Positions 36,845 to 45,410 are shown, counted from the stretch's first letter. The stretch is 64,000 nucleotides of DNA from Reyranella sp. CPCC 100927 (GCF_007859315.1 NZ_VOHA01000002.1:620001-684000); one strand, 5' to 3'. Numbers and translations: made by a program. The notes: generated from the sequence alone by a model not told the origin.

Positions 36845-36861
36845 ATTCGTTATTAACGAAT
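36845..36861. promoter_or_regulatory. 17-bp perfect palindrome, likely IclR operator
   Basis: ATTCGTTATTAACGAAT is a perfect palindrome about a central T. A second motif TTCGCTATTG follows at 36865-36874 and overlaps a -35-like TTGACA (36872-36877) for the SDR gene. IclR regulators often bind such sites in divergent gaps. Confidence 0.6.
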
Positions 36862-36923
36862 AAATTCGCTATTGACAAATATGACATGAGTCCGATGCTG
36901 CTGCGCAACGACGGGAGGATCAA

Positions 36924-37682
36924 TTGGCCGAAGACGTACGACCAGCCGCGCCCAGCCTCGGGCTGACGGGAAAGCGGGTGCTGCTCACGGGCGCCGCCAG
37001 CGGCATCGGCCGTGCCACCGCGGGGCTGCTCGCCCGGCTGGGCGCCGAGTTGGTCCTGGCCGATGTCTCCCCTCTCGACGAGGTGGCGCAAGACGCGCGG
37101 CGCGCCGGCGCCACGGTCACCACGCGGGTCGGCGACCTCGCGAGTGACGACTTTCTGCAGGCGCTTGCCCGCGAGGACGCGATCTTCGCCTTCGCCAACT
37201 GTGCTGCCGTCTTCAGCCGCGACGGCTGGCGCAGCGACCTGTCCGACGCGGACCGCTTCAGCCTTCTGATGCGCATCAACGTTCGGGCGCCCATGGTCCT
37301 GGGCAACGCGTTCATCGACCGCCTGGGCTCACGCGGCGGCGGCTTCATCGTCCTGGTCGGCTCGGCCGCCGGCCGCAACGGTGGCGGCGTCGCCGGCGGT
37401 ACGCCGATGGACTACGCCGCGTCGAAAGGCGCGGTCCACACGCTGGTGCGCAGCCTCTCGCGGCGCGGCGTCGGCCAGAATGTGCTTGTGAACGGCGTGG
37501 CACCGGGGCCGGTCGATACGCCGCTGGCCCAGGGGCTTCCCTTCGCGTCGTCCGCCCTGCCCCTGGGCCGCATGGGCCGCGCCGAGGAGATCGCCTGGCC
37601 GATCGCCTTCCTGTGCTCACCGGCCGCGTCCTATATCTCCGGCGCGGTGCTCGACGTGAACGGTGGCGCCTTTGTGGGCTGA
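36924..37682 (+). CDS. short-chain dehydrogenase/reductase (SDR)
   Basis: A 252-residue classical SDR: the glycine-rich NAD(P) motif RVLLTGAASGIGRATAG, the catalytic Ser in IVLVGSAAGR, Tyr and Lys in MDYAASKGAVH, and a C-terminal GRMGRAEEIAWPIAFLCSPAASYISG segment. It oxidises or reduces an alcohol/ketone. The start is TTG 36924, with GGGAGG seven bases upstream; no ATG is better placed. The NAG motif is altered to NCA. It is followed after 36 bp by a luciferase-like monooxygenase gene, likely in the same operon. Confidence 0.9.
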   Translation: MAEDVRPAAPSLGLTGKRVLLTGAASGIGRATAGLLARLGAELVLADVSPLDEVAQDARRAGATVTTRVGDLASDDFLQALAREDAIFAFANCAAVFSRDGWRSDLSDADRFSLLMRINVRAPMVLGNAFIDRLGSRGGGFIVLVGSAAGRNGGGVAGGTPMDYAASKGAVHTLVRSLSRRGVGQNVLVNGVAPGPVDTPLAQGLPFASSALPLGRMGRAEEIAWPIAFLCSPAASYISGAVLDVNGGAFVG

Positions 37683-37718
37683 CGCCCGCGGCCACAGCGC
37701 AACAGCAACAACCTGACG

Positions 37719-38801
37719 ATGGAGGTCGGCATGGACGTCGGTATGCAGATGGTGTTCACCAGCCACGGCTGGGACGGCATTTCGGACGGCCAGGTCTACG
37801 ACGAAGAAATTCGCCTGGCCCTGCTCGCCGACGAGCTCGGCTTCGACGTCATCTGGTCGGTCGAACACCACTTCTTCGACTACTCGTTCTGTCCGGACAA
37901 CGCGCAGCTGCTGTCCTATCTCGCCGCCCGGCTGGTGAACGCGGAAGTGGGCACCGCGGCCGTCATCCTGCCGTGGAACGACCCGCTGCGGGTCGCCGAA
38001 AAGATCGCGCTGCTGGATCATTTGGCCGGCGGACGGCTGCGGTTCGGCATCGGCCGCGGCCTGTCGCGCCGGGAGTTCGCTGCCTTTCGCGGCATCGGGA
38101 TGGACGAATCGCGCGAGCGGTTCGACGAGTCGGCGGATCTGATCCTGAATGCCCTCGACACCGGCATCATGGAGGGAAACGGCAAGTTCTATCCTCAGCC
38201 GCGCACCGCCATCCGACCCAAGCCGGCACGGCCATTCGGCGATCGCCTCTACACGGTGGCGTCCAGCGACGACTCCATCGAATCCGCTGCCCGGCTGCGC
38301 GGCCGCATGGTGATGTTCGCCGATCGTACGTGGGAGCATCGTTTGCCGTCGGTCGAGAAGCATCGCCGCCGATACCGCGAACTCCATGGCACGGCGGCGC
38401 CGCCGCCGATGACCTGCGATTTCTGCTTCTGCACGGCCAATCGCGACCAGGCCGAGGACCGGGCGACGCAGTACCTGGGCACCTACCTCGACAGCATCCT
38501 CGAGCACTACGAAATCATGGGCGACCATTTCAAGACGACGAAAGGCTACGCCGCCTATGCCGACGCCGCGAAAGGCCTGAACAAGATGGGCAAGGAAGGC
38601 TTCGTCAAATCGTTCATGGGCGCCACATCGTGGGGCACGCCGGATCGCATCCTGCAGACCCTCGACGCCCGCCGGGCCCTGCTCGGCAACTTCGAACTCG
38701 CGACATCCTTCCGCTTCGGCGGCATCCCTTACGACGAGGCGGAAGCCTCGCTGCGCCTGTTCGCGGCGGAGGTCATGCCGGTGGTGAAGGCATGGCAGTG
38801 A
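37719..38801 (+). CDS. luciferase-like (LLM class) flavin-dependent monooxygenase
   Basis: A 360-residue TIM-barrel protein with bacterial-luciferase family features: LALLADELGFDVIWSVEHHFFDYSF, EKIALLDHLAGGRLRFGIGRGLSRREF and GTPDRILQTLD. These enzymes use reduced flavin and oxygen to oxidise diverse substrates. It lies in the probable IclR-controlled operon after the SDR gene. An ATG at 37731 (MDVGMQMVF) is another possible start. Confidence 0.9.
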   Translation: MEVGMDVGMQMVFTSHGWDGISDGQVYDEEIRLALLADELGFDVIWSVEHHFFDYSFCPDNAQLLSYLAARLVNAEVGTAAVILPWNDPLRVAEKIALLDHLAGGRLRFGIGRGLSRREFAAFRGIGMDESRERFDESADLILNALDTGIMEGNGKFYPQPRTAIRPKPARPFGDRLYTVASSDDSIESAARLRGRMVMFADRTWEHRLPSVEKHRRRYRELHGTAAPPPMTCDFCFCTANRDQAEDRATQYLGTYLDSILEHYEIMGDHFKTTKGYAAYADAAKGLNKMGKEGFVKSFMGATSWGTPDRILQTLDARRALLGNFELATSFRFGGIPYDEAEASLRLFAAEVMPVVKAWQ

Positions 38802-38821
38802 TCGCCGTGCCCTGATCGCAC

Positions 38822-39715
38822 TCAGGCTCGGGCGCGGCGCGATGTCTTGCCGTCACGCACGGTGGAAAATGCGCCGCGGATGATCTCCACCAGGGGCGCC
38901 GCCAGATCGCGCGGCGCCTGGCGCCCGCAGAAGACGGCGATCTCCGTTGCCGGCAGGCGCGGCAACGAAAGACTGGGCGGTGCGCGCTTCAGTTCGGGCG
39001 TGATGGTGCTGTCGGCCAGCACAGTGATGCCGAACCCGGCGCCGACGGCGGCGCAAACGCCCGACAGGCTGGTGCTGGTGCACGCGATCGTCCATGGAAT
39101 GTGGCGGGCATCGAGGGCTTCGATCACCAGCGGTCGGTAGAAGCAACCGTGCGCGAACAGCACCAGCGGCAGCGGACCATCCAGCGCAGCCGGATGATGA
39201 TCGCGCGCAACGACCCAGCTTAGCGGCTCACGCCAGATCACGTCGCCGCGGCGCTGGCGCTGGGCGCGGCGCGCCAGCACGACATCCAGGCGACCATCGT
39301 CCAGGGCGCTCATGAGATCGGCGCTGACGGCGGTGAGCAACTCCAGCTCGACATTGGGATGACTGACCGCGAATTGGCGCAGGATGTGCGGCAGTTGGCG
39401 GACAGCGAAGTCCTCCATGATCCCCACACGCAGCGCGCCCGACAATGTCCGCCCGTGAAGCTGCGTCGCGGCGGCCTGGTGCAGCTGGATCATGCGCCGC
39501 GCGTAGCTGAGCAGGATCTCGCCTTCCGGCGTCAGCACCACGGCCTTGGTGCTGCGCTGGAACACGCGGCAGCGGTAGAGTTCCTCGACGCGGCTGATAT
39601 GGAGACTGACCGTCGACTGCGACCGGTTCAACAGCCGCGCCGCCTTTGTGAAATTGGCCACGTCAGCCACGCGCACGAAGCTGACGAGGATCTCGAGGTC
39701 GGGCGCGTGGATCAT
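38822..39715 (-). CDS. LysR family transcriptional regulator
   Basis: A 297-residue regulator with the N-terminal HTH (FVRVADVANFTKAARLLNRSQSTVSLHISRVEELYRCRVFQRS) and a LysR substrate domain. The start at 39715 (MIHAPDLEILVSF) matches the usual family N-terminus; the frame extends 13 codons further. It is divergent from a D-cysteine-desulfhydrase-like gene, its probable target. Confidence 0.92.
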   Translation of the reverse strand: MIHAPDLEILVSFVRVADVANFTKAARLLNRSQSTVSLHISRVEELYRCRVFQRSTKAVVLTPEGEILLSYARRMIQLHQAAATQLHGRTLSGALRVGIMEDFAVRQLPHILRQFAVSHPNVELELLTAVSADLMSALDDGRLDVVLARRAQRQRRGDVIWREPLSWVVARDHHPAALDGPLPLVLFAHGCFYRPLVIEALDARHIPWTIACTSTSLSGVCAAVGAGFGITVLADSTITPELKRAPPSLSLPRLPATEIAVFCGRQAPRDLAAPLVEIIRGAFSTVRDGKTSRRARA

Positions 39716-39775
39716 TGATCTGAAATCCCGATGGGTGCGCTCGGAAAATCTCATTTCCGGCCGAACACTATCATC

Positions 39776-39790
39776 ATTATCTTCGATAAT
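39776..39790. promoter_or_regulatory. inverted repeat in the LysR/PLP-enzyme gap
   Basis: ATTATC-TTC-GATAAT is a perfect dyad in an A/T-rich stretch between the divergent genes, followed at once by TATACT (39791-39796), a good -10 hexamer for the PLP-enzyme gene. A LysR-binding role is likely from position. Confidence 0.5.
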
Positions 39791-39812
39791 TATACTGTCT
39801 CAATCGGCATTC

Positions 39813-40841
39813 ATGATGACACCGCTGCCGTTGGCCCAGCGCCTCGCCGCCTTTCCGCGGCAGCGCCTGGGTCACAGCCCGACACCGATCGACGCCCTGC
39901 CCCGCCTCGGCGCTCGGCTCGGCATCGATCTGTCGATCAAGCGCGACGACGCCACCGGGTTGGGCGGTGGCGGCAACAAGGTGCGCAAGCTCGAGTTCCT
40001 GTTCGCCGACGCGCTGGCGGCGGGCAGCAACGTCGTGCTGACCGCGGGCGCCGTGCAATCCAACCATGCCCGGCTCACCGCCGCGGCCGCGGCGTCCCTG
40101 GGCCTCGACTGCGAGCTGATCCTGACCACGCCACAAACTGCGATGGACCCGGCCTACGCGTATAACGGCAACCGGCTGCTGGACGAGACCTTTGGTGCGC
40201 GCGTCCATGTCCTGCCGCCGGGCGCCGACAGCATGCCGGCGCTGGAGCATCGCGCGGCCGCCCTCCGGGCCGTCGGTGCCCTGCCCTACATCATCCCGAT
40301 CGGTGGCTCCAATGCGCTCGGCACATTGGGCTATGTCAGCGCGGTTCTGGAGGTCCTGGCGCAGCAATCCGCCCATGGAACGTTCGACGCCGTCGTTGTG
40401 CCGAGCGGCAGTGGCGGGACGCAGGCGGGCGTCGCCCTGGGTGCGGCGTTGACGGGCCAGCCCTGGCGGGTGATCGGCATCAGCGTCGGGCGCGCGGCAT
40501 CGGCGCAGCGCGCGCGAGTCACCGCGATTGTCGCGCAGTGCTGCGCGTTGCTGAAACTGCCGGTGCTCGAGGCCCTGCGGATCGAGGTGTTCGACGGCGC
40601 CCGTGGTCCTGGCTACGGCCTGTTCGACTCCGATACGCGCGCGGCCATTCTGGACGCAGCGCGCCTGGAAGGCCAGTTGCTGGATCCCGTCTACACCGGC
40701 AAGGCCATGGCTGGACTGCGCATGCTGGCGGCGCGTGGCGACATCGTCGCCGGCACGCGCGTGCTGTTCTGGCACACCGGCGGCATGCCGGCGCTGTTCG
40801 GATACCCGGACCTGCTCACGCCATCGGGAGGAACCGCATGA
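39813..40841 (+). CDS. D-cysteine desulfhydrase/ACC-deaminase-like PLP enzyme
   Basis: A 342-residue fold-type II PLP enzyme. The PLP lysine lies in GGGGNKVRKLEFLFADAL and the next block TAGAVQSNHARLTAAAAA is diagnostic for the family, as is the phosphate loop PSGSGGTQAG. Members release H2S, pyruvate and ammonia from D-cysteine, or act on related D-amino acids and ACC. Two adjacent ATG codons (39813, 39816) precede it, without a good ribosome site. Its stop overlaps the next start (ATGA), so it is coupled to a VOC protein. Confidence 0.9.
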   Translation: MMTPLPLAQRLAAFPRQRLGHSPTPIDALPRLGARLGIDLSIKRDDATGLGGGGNKVRKLEFLFADALAAGSNVVLTAGAVQSNHARLTAAAAASLGLDCELILTTPQTAMDPAYAYNGNRLLDETFGARVHVLPPGADSMPALEHRAAALRAVGALPYIIPIGGSNALGTLGYVSAVLEVLAQQSAHGTFDAVVVPSGSGGTQAGVALGAALTGQPWRVIGISVGRAASAQRARVTAIVAQCCALLKLPVLEALRIEVFDGARGPGYGLFDSDTRAAILDAARLEGQLLDPVYTGKAMAGLRMLAARGDIVAGTRVLFWHTGGMPALFGYPDLLTPSGGTA

Positions 40842-41392
40842 CAGACGACGCGAGTCTCACGCCCGGCACGCCGCATGCCGTGCCCACCGGCACGATCAAC
40901 CACCTGCGCCTGACCGTCTCCGACATTGCCCGGGCCAAGGCATTCTATGCGCCTCTGATGGCACGACTGGGTTACCGATTGGTGGAAGAGAGCGCCACGC
41001 GGCTGGCGTGGGCGGGCTGGGCCCCGCACGGCACGCTGCACTGGTTCATCATGGGCGTGTCCAATCCCGACAGCTGCAACAAGAGCCATGATCGCTATTC
41101 ACCAGGCCTGCATCATCTGGCCTGGAACGTCGCCAGCCGCGCCGACGTGGATGCCTGCTACGCCCTGCTGTCGGCATGCGGCGTGCCGATCCTCGATCCG
41201 CCCGCCGCGTACGACTACGAGCCCGGCTACTATGCGTTCTTTTTTGCCGATCCCGATGGCATGAAACTCGAGATCATGCACGTCGCGCCCGAAGGCAGCC
41301 TTGCCTACTGGCGGCGCGTCACCGAGGCCAGCGCGCCGCTCACGCCGCTTGCCATCGCCGAGTCAGCCTTTACGCGCGACAAGGACCGGTAG
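40838..41392 (+). CDS. VOC family (glyoxalase-fold) protein
   Basis: A 184-residue protein with the paired beta-alpha-beta-beta-beta modules of the vicinal-oxygen-chelate fold: INHLRLTVSDIARAKAFYAPLMARLGYR and LHHLAWNVASRADVDACY, ending in FADPDGMKLEIMHVAPEG, where His and Glu would bind a metal. GGGAGGA precedes the ATG, and the ATGA overlap couples it to the D-cysteine-desulfhydrase-like gene. The reaction is unknown. Confidence 0.88.
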   Translation: MTDDASLTPGTPHAVPTGTINHLRLTVSDIARAKAFYAPLMARLGYRLVEESATRLAWAGWAPHGTLHWFIMGVSNPDSCNKSHDRYSPGLHHLAWNVASRADVDACYALLSACGVPILDPPAAYDYEPGYYAFFFADPDGMKLEIMHVAPEGSLAYWRRVTEASAPLTPLAIAESAFTRDKDR

Positions 41393-41457
41393 ACCGGGCG
41401 GCACCGAACATCAGACCAGCCACCAAGTGTGATTCTGATCCTGCCACACTTGAAATT

Positions 41458-41472
41458 ATTACCATTAGTAAT
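41458..41472. promoter_or_regulatory. A/T-rich dyad upstream of the flavodoxin-like gene
   Basis: ATTAC-CATTA-GTAAT is a perfect dyad 58 bp upstream of the gene at 41531, in the most A/T-rich part of the gap. A candidate operator; no regulator gene is adjacent. Confidence 0.4.
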
Positions 41473-41530
41473 TTACTGAGGGTGACAAGATGCCCTGTCC
41501 GGCAATCGACCGAAAAAAGGATCTGCTCTC

Positions 41531-42148
41531 ATGCATGCGCTTATCGTTGCCGCGCACCCCAACCCCGGCTCGTTGACGCACAACCTGGCCCGGCGCGTCG
41601 CCGCCGGCATTGCCGAGGCGGGACCGGAACACACTGTCGAAATCGCCGACCTGGCGGCGGAGGACTTCGATCCACGCTTCACCGCGACCGATGTCGCGAG
41701 CCACCTCCGACAGGTACCGGCCCCGGTGGACGTCGCCGCCGAACAGGCGCGCCTGGATCGAACCGATGCACTGGTTCTGGTCTACCCTGTCTATTGGTGG
41801 TCGATGCCGGCCCTCCTGAAGGGTTGGATCGAACGCGTGTTCGCCAACGGCTGGGCCTACGACGACGGCGATGGCAAACTCGAGAAAAAGCTTCGCCGCC
41901 TGCGGGTTCACCTCATCGCCAGCGCCGGCGCCAACCTGAGAACCTATGCCCGCCATGGCTATTTCGGCGCCATGAAAACGCAGATCGACCATGGCATCTT
42001 CGGCTATTGCGGCGCACCCGTCGTGACGTCGGAGCTTCTGATCCAGCCTGACGCTCCGGACATGACCGTGCTGCTCGACACGGCGCAGGCCATCGGGCGC
42101 CAGGTTTTCGGCGAATCCCGTCGGACGACCGCGGTGCAAGCGGCGTAG
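41531..42148 (+). CDS. NAD(P)H dehydrogenase/flavodoxin-like oxidoreductase
   Basis: A 205-residue protein of the Flavodoxin_2 family (MdaB/KefF/NQO1-like). ALIVAAHPNPGSLTHNLARRV binds flavin phosphate, and VLVYPVYWWSMPALLKGWIERVF is the family signature. It carries out two-electron reduction of quinones or related compounds with NAD(P)H. Confidence 0.92.
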   Translation: MHALIVAAHPNPGSLTHNLARRVAAGIAEAGPEHTVEIADLAAEDFDPRFTATDVASHLRQVPAPVDVAAEQARLDRTDALVLVYPVYWWSMPALLKGWIERVFANGWAYDDGDGKLEKKLRRLRVHLIASAGANLRTYARHGYFGAMKTQIDHGIFGYCGAPVVTSELLIQPDAPDMTVLLDTAQAIGRQVFGESRRTTAVQAA

Positions 42149-42173
42149 CCATCCGGCGTGTTTTCACGCGTCA

Positions 42174-42251
42174 GTCATCCCGAACGCAGCGAGGGATCTT
42201 CTGAAGATGGCGTGCAATGCATCAAAGATCCCTCGCTGCGCTCGGGATGAC
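42174..42251. repeat. intergenic inverted repeat, family A copy 4
   Basis: Arms 42174-42200 and 42225-42251, nearly identical to copy 1, between convergent genes; probably also a terminator for both. Confidence 0.85.
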
Positions 42252-42286
42252 AGCGGGCAGCGAATCACCTCAATGATCGGTCGGCA

Positions 42287-42775
42287 CTATATCTCGGCGA
42301 AGATCTCCAGCACGTTGCCGTCGGGGTCGCGGAAGAAGATCGTGCGATGCCCCCAGGGCTGGTCGGTCAGCGGCGCGACGAGCTTGACGCCCTTGGCCTC
42401 GAGCGCCGCGGCACAGTCGGCCACGACCGGGGGTGCGACGCGGAAGGCCATCTGCAGCGACAGCGCACCGGGCGCCGGCGGCGGATCGTTGAAAACCGGA
42501 CCATAGGCCCGCAAGGCCAAGGTGGTCGATCCGACCTGGTACTCGAACCAGCGGTCGCCCAAGGTCCGCACCAGCGGGAACGCCATGACGGTTTCGTAGA
42601 AGTGCCGCATCGCGTCCATGTCGCGGACAAAGATGACGGTGTAGTCGATCTGGCGAATCTGGCTGAGCGCCTGCATGGTGAATCCCTGTGAAAACGGTTT
42701 GCGTTCCGCGCGCGCCGCGCCGGCGGACACTGTCAGCAGCGCGGCGCCGCGGACGAGCACATCGCGTCGATGCAT
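42287..42775 (-). CDS. VOC family protein with a possible export signal
   Basis: A glyoxalase-fold domain (IDYTVIFVRDMDAMRHFYETVMAFPLV, ending FFRDPDGNVLEIFAEI) follows a ~23-residue N-terminus, MHRRDVLVRGAALLTVSAGA, that looks like a weak twin-arginine signal. ATG 42775 has GGAGG eight bases upstream. A second in-frame ATG at 42676 (MQALSQIRQ) also has AGGGA at good spacing and would give a cytoplasmic form. GTG 42781 is a third option. Function unknown. Confidence 0.83.
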   Translation of the reverse strand: MHRRDVLVRGAALLTVSAGAARAERKPFSQGFTMQALSQIRQIDYTVIFVRDMDAMRHFYETVMAFPLVRTLGDRWFEYQVGSTTLALRAYGPVFNDPPPAPGALSLQMAFRVAPPVVADCAAALEAKGVKLVAPLTDQPWGHRTIFFRDPDGNVLEIFAEI

Positions 42776-42780
42776 CGGCA

Positions 42781-42800
42781 CGTCCTCCGGTTGGAGGACG
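42781..42800 (-). promoter_or_regulatory. hairpin covering the ribosome site of the VOC gene
   Basis: CGTCCTCC (42781-42788) and GGAGGACG (42793-42800) are perfect complements with loop GGTT. In the mRNA the GGAGG would be paired, hiding the ribosome site of the long (signal-bearing) form. Confidence 0.5.
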
Positions 42801-42833
42801 CAACCCTAAGCGGCGTATTAAACTGGTAAAAGA

Positions 42834-42848
42834 TAGGATCTTATCCTA
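42834..42848. promoter_or_regulatory. dyad in front of the XRE-type regulator gene
   Basis: TAGGAT-CTT-ATCCTA is a perfect dyad 15 bp before the regulator's ATG and between divergent genes. An autoregulatory operator is likely. The regulator's ATG has no ribosome site, so its mRNA may be leaderless. Confidence 0.5.
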
Positions 42849-42862
42849 GTACAAGACTTACC

Positions 42863-43744
42863 ATGCCCTTTGACCAGACACGGCGCGACGCGCTCGCGCA
42901 GTTCCTGCGGGGCCGGCGGGAGCGGCTGGACCCGGCGGATTTCGGCATCACCGTCGGCGGCCGCCGTCGCGCCGCGGGCCTTCGGCGCGAAGAGGTTGCC
43001 GATGCCGCCGGTATCAGCACGACCTGGTACGTCTGGCTCGAGCAGGGGCGCAACGTCAACGCATCGCCGCATGCGCTACGGTCGCTCGGCAAGGCGCTCC
43101 GGCTGAGCCCGTCGGAACAGACGTACCTGTTCCACCTCGCGCGACCGGATCTCGACTGGCAACGGGGCGCCGTCTCGCCGGGCTTGCCGACGGCCGACCT
43201 GCTGGCCCTGCTCAAGGGCCTGGCGCCGCACCCGGCCTACATCACCAATCGCTATCGGCAGGTCGTGGCCTCGAACCAGCCGGCGCGGGTATTGCTGGGC
43301 GATTTCGCCGAGGACGAATGGTCGGGCAATCTGATCGCGCGCATGTTCCTGGATCCGCTCTGGCGCGAGCGCTTCGTCGACTGGCCGACGGTGGCGCGCT
43401 CGGTGGTGGCCCAGTTCAGGCTGGCGACGGCGACGATGGCGGACGATCCCGTCATGACGTCCCTGGTGTCGCGCCTGATGGCATCGAGCGAGACCTTCGC
43501 TCAGTGGTGGCGCGATCGCGAGCTCGCGGATCCGCCGATCTGGCGCAAGACCGTACGGCATCCGCGGGTCGGCGACATGAGCTTCGATTTTGCCACCCTG
43601 CAGCCGAGTGGCCGCGACCGTGACTTCTTCGTCTCCCTCTATACGCCGGCCGACAACAAGAGCCGCGATCGCCTGGCACGCCTGCTGGCCGCCGAGACCG
43701 CCGCGCGAAAGCCCGTGACAATCGCCCGGCCGCGGCGGCGATGA
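42863..43744 (+). CDS. XRE family regulator with MmyB-like ligand domain
   Basis: A 293-residue protein. The N-terminal HTH (RREEVADAAGISTTWYVWLEQGRNVNASPHALRSL) is followed by the MmyB-like domain (YITNRYRQVVASNQPARVLLGDF, then WPTVARSVVAQFRLA). MmyB-type regulators bind fatty-acid-like ligands in known examples. It is divergent from the VOC gene and may control it. A ~50-bp piece of its sequence (near 43390-43437) is repeated at 44557-44606. Confidence 0.9.
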   Translation: MPFDQTRRDALAQFLRGRRERLDPADFGITVGGRRRAAGLRREEVADAAGISTTWYVWLEQGRNVNASPHALRSLGKALRLSPSEQTYLFHLARPDLDWQRGAVSPGLPTADLLALLKGLAPHPAYITNRYRQVVASNQPARVLLGDFAEDEWSGNLIARMFLDPLWRERFVDWPTVARSVVAQFRLATATMADDPVMTSLVSRLMASSETFAQWWRDRELADPPIWRKTVRHPRVGDMSFDFATLQPSGRDRDFFVSLYTPADNKSRDRLARLLAAETAARKPVTIARPRRR

Positions 43745-43822
43745 CATCCCGTGTTCACCCGCGATCCGCTCCGGTACAAGAAGAGTCCGAGGCGGGCGAC
43801 CGCTCCTGCAGAGGATCCAGCC

Positions 43823-44524
43823 ATGACGACCGATAGCAAGATTGTCGACGTTCTTTCCCAGGTCACGACGGCGACCATCACGACGATCCTCCTGAAGAAG
43901 GGTCTGCGCAATGTCTGGATCCGCGGCACGCGGCCGTTGCGGCCCGGCCTGCCCCGGCTCGTCGGACGCGCCTTCACGCTGCGCTTCGTGCCGGCGCGCG
44001 AGGACCTCGCAACGCCGGAGTCCTGGTCGTCACCGAAATCGACCCGCGCCGCCATCGAAGCGATGCCCGAAGGCTGCATCGCGGTCGTCGATGCGATGGG
44101 TGTCACCGATGCCGGCATCTTCGGCGACATTCTGTGTGCCCGCATGGCGCAGAGAGGCGTCGCCGCGCTGATCACCGATGGCGTGGTGCGCGACGTCGCC
44201 GGCGTCCTGACCACCGGCCTGCCCGTCTGGTGCCAGGGGGCAGCAGCGCCGCCGTCGGTCGCCGGCCTCACCTTCGTCAACTGGCAGGAGCCGATCGCCT
44301 GCGGCGGGGTCGCCGTGTTTCCCGACGACATCATCGTCGTCGATGACGACGGTGCCGTGCTGATCCCTGCCGCACTTGTCGAGGCGGTGCTGGAACTGGC
44401 ACCCGAGCAGGAGCGGTTCGAAGGCTGGATCATGCAGGAGGTCAAATCAGGCGCTTCGCTGCCGGGCCTCTATCCGCCCAACGCGGAGAACAAGGCACGC
44501 TACGAGGCGACCAAGAACGGCTGA
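43823..44524 (+). CDS. RraA-like 4-hydroxy-4-methyl-2-oxoglutarate aldolase family protein
   Basis: A 233-residue protein with the HMG-aldolase/RraA core: GDILCARMAQRGVAALITDG then VVRD, giving the G-x20-RD pattern that binds metal and pyruvate enolate. Members cleave 4-hydroxy-4-methyl-2-oxoglutarate or decarboxylate oxaloacetate; some are RNase E regulators. ATG 43823 follows AGAGGA. In this catabolic setting the aldolase role is more likely (inference). Confidence 0.88.
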   Translation: MTTDSKIVDVLSQVTTATITTILLKKGLRNVWIRGTRPLRPGLPRLVGRAFTLRFVPAREDLATPESWSSPKSTRAAIEAMPEGCIAVVDAMGVTDAGIFGDILCARMAQRGVAALITDGVVRDVAGVLTTGLPVWCQGAAAPPSVAGLTFVNWQEPIACGGVAVFPDDIIVVDDDGAVLIPAALVEAVLELAPEQERFEGWIMQEVKSGASLPGLYPPNAENKARYEATKNG

Positions 44525-44556
44525 GTGATTCAGGTCCACCGCCGTCGCCGGCAGTT

Positions 44557-44606
44557 GGTGGCGTGCTCAGTGGTCGCCCAGTTCAGGCTGGCGACGGCGA
44601 CGATGG
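44557..44606 (+). pseudogene. duplicated fragment of the XRE-type regulator gene
   Basis: About 50 bases, including an exact run from GCCCAGTTCAGG through GGCGACGGCGACGATGG, match 43390-43437 inside the regulator gene with few differences. No frame of any length continues it. It looks like the scar of a partial duplication or recombination, next to an orphan gene of different composition. Confidence 0.6.
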
Positions 44607-44640
44607 AACCGGCGGCTCGGTGGACCAAGTGTCTACAGGG

Positions 44641-45234
44641 CTAAAGACCGTACTCCTGCCACACGTAGTAGTCCGTGTACTTCGGCGCAAACTCATCCCT
44701 CAGCTCATGATACATCGGCCGGGCAAGGGGAGCATTGAGGTGGTTCCGCAGTATGACCTCTGCCGCCTGCGTAAACCCGCAGGTGATGTACCACGCGCCT
44801 CGAAACGTCAACGCGCCCTCGACCATGGGGTTGGTGGAGGTCGTCACGGTCATCATGATCAATCCACCACAGGCAAAGGCCGAAGGACACGGTCGCTTCT
44901 GACGCTCCTCGTTGAGGCACCAATCCTCAATGGATTTGTTGACAGGGTCGCACAGATCGCGGAGGGCATTGTCTGCCGCCTTGGTGCAAGCGGCTACGTT
45001 TGCCAGGCTGATCGCTTTCTTGAAGAGAAGAGTGGCCGCTCTATTTGATGCAAGCGACCGGCCGCTTGCCGCCGCCAGAGAGGCCTCTCTGCTTCCTGGA
45101 AACGTCCGTGTCACTCCCGATGGCGCGGCGGCAGCAACCTGCTGTTTGGAAATGGTGTAGTCACTGCCAATGCGACGAAAGTTCTTGTTGCCATTAATCG
45201 GCACTGACGTTTCCAATATGATGTAGCTGGGCAC
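44641..45234 (-). CDS. hypothetical protein, orphan
   Basis: A 197-residue protein I do not recognise. It has five or six cysteines, a Ser/Ala-rich middle, and FACGGLIMMTVTTSTNPMVEGALTFRGAWYITCGF, with a Tyr/Trp-rich end. No signal peptide or membrane helix is evident. The coding region is less G/C-rich than its neighbours and lies beside a duplicated fragment, so it may have been acquired. A shorter frame on the other strand lacks coding bias. Confidence 0.5.
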   Translation of the reverse strand: MPSYIILETSVPINGNKNFRRIGSDYTISKQQVAAAAPSGVTRTFPGSREASLAAASGRSLASNRAATLLFKKAISLANVAACTKAADNALRDLCDPVNKSIEDWCLNEERQKRPCPSAFACGGLIMMTVTTSTNPMVEGALTFRGAWYITCGFTQAAEVILRNHLNAPLARPMYHELRDEFAPKYTDYYVWQEYGL

Positions 45235-45410
45235 GGGACGCTCCTGCTGATTGTCGGAGCATCAACAACACAGCCAGGCCGTCATTCCTCACTGCTTCAT
45301 TTTTCCTGCGAACCGCAACGCCCCCGGATTGCTTTCGACAACCTCACCCGCTCTCCATTGGCAAAGACGCCATCGGGTTGTTGCAGCCGTCGATGGATCG
45401 CAGGAAGGTT

